DNA from: Limanda limanda
Lineage: Eukaryota; Chordata; Actinopteri; Pleuronectiformes; Pleuronectidae
Direction: 5' to 3'
NCBI RefSeq assembly: GCF_963576545.1
Contig: NC_083656.1
Coordinates: 8,622,811 to 8,686,810, forward strand
DNA length: 64,000 nucleotides
Shown here: one piece after another, positions 59,001 to 64,000 of the stretch
How positions within the stretch are numbered: the stretch's first letter is position 1
How the letters are laid out: every line of letters begins with the position of its first letter
Notes under the pieces: generated by a model
The model's database searches: none
What the model was told of the DNA's origin: nothing
The model's input: only the letters and a program-made list of their open reading frames with translations
Position numbers and translations under genes: made by a program

Positions 59001-62000
59001 TGGTAACACAAACAGGACGCGAGGTGTCCTCCGAGTGCGCCAAATTTTCCGAGGACAAAACAGAAAATGTCTGCATGGGTACACAAACACACACCTTCCC
59101 CTCTCAGAGCATCGCACCCCAAAAGGCACCTCCTCTCTTTTCATCTGAACACTGAGCACACCAGCCTCGCTCTCTGTGTAAAGATGAGGGCTGGAATACA
59201 AAAGACATGTACAGATGGTGCCAGCAGTCTCCCTCTCCTCTCCCCTCTCCTCTCTCCCCTCTCCCCTCTCCCTCCCACTCCTTTAAAAAGCAGCATGGGG
59301 CTCAGGCGCGGAGGCAGCTGGGTTTTTCCTCCTTCCCACCCGCTCATGCTCCCTCTCTTTTCCTCTCTTTCTTTTTTTTTTTCTCCTCTCCTCTCCCCAC
59401 CGCCTCCTCTTCTTGGCAAGCAGGTGCCAGGAGACAGGCTGTGCTGCTGCTCCTCGGGAGGATTGATCTGACTTTACCACGGCTGTGCTTTTTGCTCGAC
59501 AGAAGAGGCCTCTCAGGTGCTCCTCTGCTACAAAATCACACACATCACCGTTTGCCTACAGATTCCCACATTTGCGGGTTGGGGTTTAACTAAATACAAC
59601 TGGGTCCGAGCATGAATAATAGGTTTAAGAGTTCCACATTCATGTTGGAGGATCCTGCAGTGTTTTAACAGGCCCCTCCCTCTCCCCAGACCCCCTTCTG
59701 ATGGAGAGAGTTTTCTCAATTCGAGGGCCTGGCGACCAGCCAGCGTGTTACAGCTCAATTAGGTCCCATTATTCTCTTCAAACAAGGGGTAACTTGCACT
59801 TCTCCTATGTTGATAAACATGTCGCCGCAATTTATCTCTTAACTGTGGCACCGCGAGGACGTCTGGCGAAGGGGGGGGGGGACGATGTGCTTGTTTCACG
59901 CTGAGGCCGAGATCAACAGCCGCGGGACAGGAAACAACAACAGCGTCGATATGAACTGTATATGTGAGAGAACGAGGGGCAATAAAGGGAGGGAGGCACC
60001 GGCGCTGCCACTTGAGGAGGAATTCTTCTTCTCTGCCATTAGATAAAGGGCTTATCGCCGCACAAAATTACCACCTCCACTGAGCGCCGACCTGCTGAAA
60101 GGAGAGGCGCTCTGTCACTGACTCGGAGGATAAACTTCAGGTTTCAGATGACAGGAGGAGGAAGAGCCAACACGTTACACCTCACAGTCTGTCCCTCCTC
60201 CTCCTCCTCACCCAGACGTCTCCCAAGACAGTGTGGGTGAGGAACACAAGAGGATTACTGCTTCTCCTCTCCTGCTCTCCCTCTTCAGTAGACTTGTCTG
60301 TGTCCCTCCCTGAGAAGAGCCAAAACCCGGAGATAAGCGTCTCAGGTGTAGCTCCTCCAAATCACAACATCTACGACTCAGTAAGTGAATCAAAGTGCCG
60401 TTTGGAGCCGTTTGGAGCCGCAGAGCATCCTGCCGCCCTGTTTACACTGGTCTCCCTCGTGGCGATTGGTCTCTGTCCTCCATAAGGAGAGGAGCCCTCT
60501 CTGTTTGCCTTGTGGATGGTCCCAGGGGCCCCGGCCGAGTCTGAGCCATATTGATATTCTGGTGCTCAGCTGCACAGCCTGATGGTCAGTCATGGCGAAG
60601 GGTGGTAAATGCATCTGCTGGGACTAGATGGGTGGCTCAGTTGTGGCTAGGCCTGCAGCTTCCAGCCTCACCCTCTGTCATAAAGCCCAGGGGGACATGA
60701 CAAATGACATGGACTGCATCCCTGACAGTTGTTCAATGCGCTTTCCAATGATAATGCTCCCCCCACCTCACCTTTCACCACACACACACACACACACGAG
60801 GCAAAGAGATAAACTGTGCTGATTAAAAAGGGTGATTTTTTTACCGCTCTCCCAAAATAGCAGGACCTCCAGTTTTAAGGGTCAGTTGATTCCAATTACA
60901 CAAAAAAAAAAATACAATGGGGTAGATTTGTATTTGTGCCGGGCAAAATTTGATTTATTTAAAGCAAAACTATGCAACTTTTGAACCTGAAAATAGCAGT
61001 TTTGATGGCACACTGACTGAATAGGGAGAATGGTGCTGCTTTCATTCTGGTAAAATCTCCTGTTAGAAGTGTGTAAATATCTGATAGTCGCATCTTAAAT
61101 ATTGCCGAACTGTAGATCAGTTAAAAAGACTTTAAAAAGTCTTTAAAAAAACAGTGTTTATCTCAGATATTCTGTGAGGAAACGTATTTGGTTCAGGAAG
61201 CCGGGGATCGTGGGTAATATCCACCAGTCAATTGTGTTGCAGTTCAATGAGGATGCAATCAAAGCTTTGTAGGATTTGGGTTTTCTCTACATGAAGAGCA
61301 CATAAACGCTCAGATACGGAGCCGGAATGGAATCATGACAACATGTGGCTGCAGAGGGTGCTGTTGCTCGGTGAAAGTTACATAGTGGTGCTTTAAATGT
61401 GTTATATGGTTGAGGGTTGAGGGGGGGTTCAGCGATCACCACATCCTTCTGTAAGTGTTTTTCACCTCCTCAGTAATAAAACTACATGTCAGATCTGTAG
61501 CTGTTGACCAGAGGAACTGTGATTGGTCAGTTAGGAGTAAAACAAGACCCAGGAGTCTTCTCAAATTCAGAAATATACGTCCAGTATTAAATCATCTTCC
61601 GCTGAAACAAGGTGAACTTTCCGAACATTACTCCTGTAACAGCCCGACTGAAAGAATGTAAACTGCTACGAATAGGAGGCAGTTAACGATATATCTGTCT
61701 GTTATTGAGATGGTGATATATCACAACAGGTGCGTGGAGTATCTACGCAGAGACTCCCATTATTCCCCCGTGTCAACCATAAATCCATCTCACCCCAGGA
61801 ACAGGCCCAATAAAACCTGACAGCGAGTTGTGCGGCTGAGCCAAAGCAAGGGAGGCACCGTTTCAAGATACATTTATCAATACTTTGACCACGACAAATA
61901 AAATCCCTCCTTTCACCTCCATTACACTGCGGGGGAGGCAGAAATCAAATAAATGTTGTTCTGTAACGTGGGCGAGCGAAGTCTTTAAAGCGGATGTGCA

Positions 62001-62809
62001 GCGTATGAAACCTCAGCCAGGATGAATAGGTGCGTGTGAGAACAAACTGGGGGAAAGGATAATCTTAAAAACATGACATGAATGGCCTTTCTCTCTGTTT
62101 ACTGGCAGCAGGTAAGCCAGATGCCAAGAGCTCCTCTGCTCCCCTCTCTACGTCCACCTCCCTCCCTCTCTCCCTCCCTCCCTGGCTGGCTGCTCTTTAT
62201 ATAATAGACACCTGCTCCCTTGTCAACTGGACTCCCACCTGGCATCGTCCCACATGGCTCGGCCTCTAACGCTCACGCAAACACACAGTGCACATGCCGT
62301 CACCGCACCACGCCGGCGTTATCGGCGTCGCTCCCTCGCCTATTCTCGTTCAGACCGAACCACAACAACAAAATATTTTGCCGTTAACCTGTCGAAAAGA
62401 ATCACGACCCCCCCGAGCTGCTTGTTTGAAGACATTTAGCCAGAAGCGGCTGAAAGCAGAACAAAGACCACGAGCAAACTAACAAGAACGTCTCCAGTGG
62501 GCCGCACTCCTTAGTTACTGAGGGAGCGCTATTCACTTTCCAACGCTCCCTCCCCCTTTCTCTCTCTCTCTCTCTCTCTCTGGCCAGAAAGGTTTGAATG
62601 GACACAAGCCTCCTGCAGGCCAAAGTCAATTAAAATAAGAGCGGGTGTAGGGAGCCCTGGTATCCCTGGTTACTCGAACGCTCCGGAGAGGCCATGCAAA
62701 GCAGCCACATTTAGCTTTAGCCAAAGAATTTCTCACTTTTGTGGGCCTCCCGGAATGGAAAAGAAAAATGGGATTCACCTCATAACATAAAATAATATGT
62801 GAACTAAGA

Positions 62810-63180
62810 AAACCTCCACGGGGCCCAATAGTCCCCAATGCAACATCATTTAATTTATTCACCAGATAATTTTTTTATCTGGATCCGCACTTAAAAAACT
62901 GTTACCTTAACATGACAGGGGTTTTTTCCACATGAAGATCCATGACTTATTCTGGGATAAGTCAACTGAAATTTAGAAAAACGCCCTGTCTCGTAATATT
63001 AAAGATTTTCTCGGGTCACACCAAATTGGAATGGCTTCTTCCTTGGCTTATTCCCCTCCTCTCTACACAATTACATGGAAATCGGTTGAGCAGTTTTTGC
63101 GTAATCCTGCAAACCAACAAACAAACAAACAAACAGAGAGGGGTGAAAACACAACTTCCTGTGTGGCGGTAATAACCGGT
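62810..63180 (+). repeat. Interspersed repeat, most complete copy of the family (copy 5)
   Basis: In order: GGGGCCCAATAGTCCCC, ATCTGGATCCGCACTTAAA, GATCCATGACTTATTCTGGG, ACATGGAAATCGGTTGAGCA, GTTTTTGCGTAATCCTGC, (CAAA)n near 63117-63133, and GAGAGGGGTGAAAACACAAC. This is the order found in an abundant teleost repeat with a (CAAA)n then GGTGAAAACATAACCTCC end, and it serves as the reference for the eroded copies elsewhere in the window. Confidence 0.65.
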
Positions 63181-64000
63181 TGCTATGACATTTCTTATAG
63201 AGGCCAAGCTGATGCCAAACTATCCCGTGCACGAGTAAACTATCGGCTGGATTGTAAATCATCTCCCACTCTGCCTCGCGGCTCTCAGCCACACTCTCCA
63301 CATGGGTGCCCACCTGGCAGCCATCAAACCTCTCTTTGTCTTCGCACAGATGCAACAAATTATTCATCGACGCCAATTTGATAATGGAATGAAAAGAGAC
63401 TCGTCCATCACGCGGTGATTCGAGGTTATAACAGGTTATGGACCTGCCAGTCCGCGACAGATCATCCATAGCCGGGACGATTAGGTTGAAGCTCGCAGGT
63501 GTACGGCCTCAAAACACATGGAGAACATTTTACCAGGCCGGCCACCCCCCCTCAACTCTGCGTCACCTCGGCCTGGAAGCAAGTGCCAACTGGGTGTAGT
63601 AAAAGTGAGTGTGTAAACTGACTTCATTAGCTCGGTTACTGAGATTTTAATGTGCGGTGAGTCATTTCGTGGCATATTTCAGAGTGAGTGATGTTTCCAA
63701 AGAAGCTGACGAAGTGAGAAGGACGTGTGAAGTGGCCACATGCGAGTGTCACCTCAAAATCTGACATATTTTCCCTGTTGACCATTAACTATGAAATTAA
63801 GCTGCGATCCATTGATAGTAATGTAAGTTTAGCTGAAAGAAACTAGTGCAGTGCCAGTTTACTTTTTTTATTACAGCCAGACTTCTCAGTAATATCAGAG
63901 GTGACCGGGCCTTTTCTGCCAGGACAGAATTATTATTTTCTTACCGTTTGCCTGAGTGAAGTTAGAAAACTTTGAGTTCATCCTACCTGGTTTATCTGCA

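Larger units (their letters stand above)
57171..64000 (-). other. zmiz1: zmiz1 intron sequence up to right edge, no exon recognised
   Basis: The zmiz1 exon ending at 57170 begins mid-codon after an AG acceptor, so this stretch should be intron. It contains GAGG-type and CA-type simple repeats (58.53-58.56, 58.70-58.76, 58.93-59.00 kb), pyrimidine tracts (59.22-59.40 kb), an interspersed repeat (62.81-63.18 kb) and complex stretches at 59.70-59.90, 61.74-62.03 and 63.23-63.48 kb. I did not find the conserved upstream ZMIZ1 exons here. Confidence 0.6.

Noticed and set aside
58189..59600. Several open frames rich in Ser/Pro/Arg/Glu on both strands
   Set aside because: They follow the CT/GA and CA simple repeats and have no domain content.
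63960..64000. GT donor-like sites at the right edge on the minus strand (GATAAACCAG/GTAGG and GCAAACG/GTAAG)
   Set aside because: The phase of the first would fit the next zmiz1 exon, but the few readable codons do not match the expected DKFTPKSA end, so no exon is called.

Overview
The window is vertebrate nuclear DNA, most likely from a ray-finned (teleost) fish. It holds parts or all of five intron-containing protein genes with GT-AG introns, and AT-rich intergenic and intronic DNA with microsatellites and degenerate transposons of types common in teleosts (Tc1-like, hAT-like, TTAA-flanked MITEs). The species cannot be named from the sequence. The predicted proteins match vertebrate orthologs that I recognise; no database search was possible.

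Layout, left to right: (1) 440-10997, minus strand, the first eight coding exons (555 codons) of dlg5, which runs off the left edge. (2) 11.0-11.65 kb, CpG-rich dlg5 promoter and 5' leader, then 11.7-16.6 kb of repeat-rich intergenic DNA with a tandem 529-bp duplication, each unit carrying a MITE, and a dead Tc1 fragment. (3) 17919-21490, minus, complete anxa11 coding region (14 coding exons, 512 aa), with a noncoding first exon ending near 23264. (4) 23.3-25.7 kb, divergent intergenic region with an intact hAT-like element. (5) 26067-38055, plus, complete zcchc24 (4 exons, 230 aa) with an 8.8-kb second intron. (6) 40112-43426, minus, complete ppif (6 exons, 192 aa), convergent with zcchc24. 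(7) 43.4-46.4 kb, intergenic DNA with a LINE-like tail and a large GC-core palindrome. (8) 46.4-57.2 kb, minus, the last 18 coding exons (1010 codons plus stop) of zmiz1, with a roughly 3.5-kb 3' UTR; its 5' exons lie beyond the right edge, so 57.2-64.0 kb is read as intron.

In human 10q22.3 the same five genes are neighbours, so this is a conserved vertebrate block with local rearrangement and loss of interposed genes. The genes do not form a pathway: DLG5 is a polarity/junction scaffold, ANXA11 a Ca2+-dependent membrane and RNP-granule adaptor, ZCCHC24 a little-known zinc-binding protein, PPIF the mitochondrial cyclophilin of the permeability transition pore, and ZMIZ1 a PIAS-like nuclear coregulator.

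Most unusual points: a 53-residue polyglutamine tract in the ZMIZ1 C-terminal region; a 1.07-kb hAT-like element inserted 12 nt inside the donor of the last zmiz1 intron; a heptad-repeat N-terminus of ANXA11 that lacks the amphipathic segment known from the human protein; a GC-rich coding-like block between inverted repeats in zcchc24 intron 2; and a 185-bp palindrome with a (GC)n core. I found no CRISPR array, operon, rRNA or tRNA. I saw no clearly undescribed biological system.
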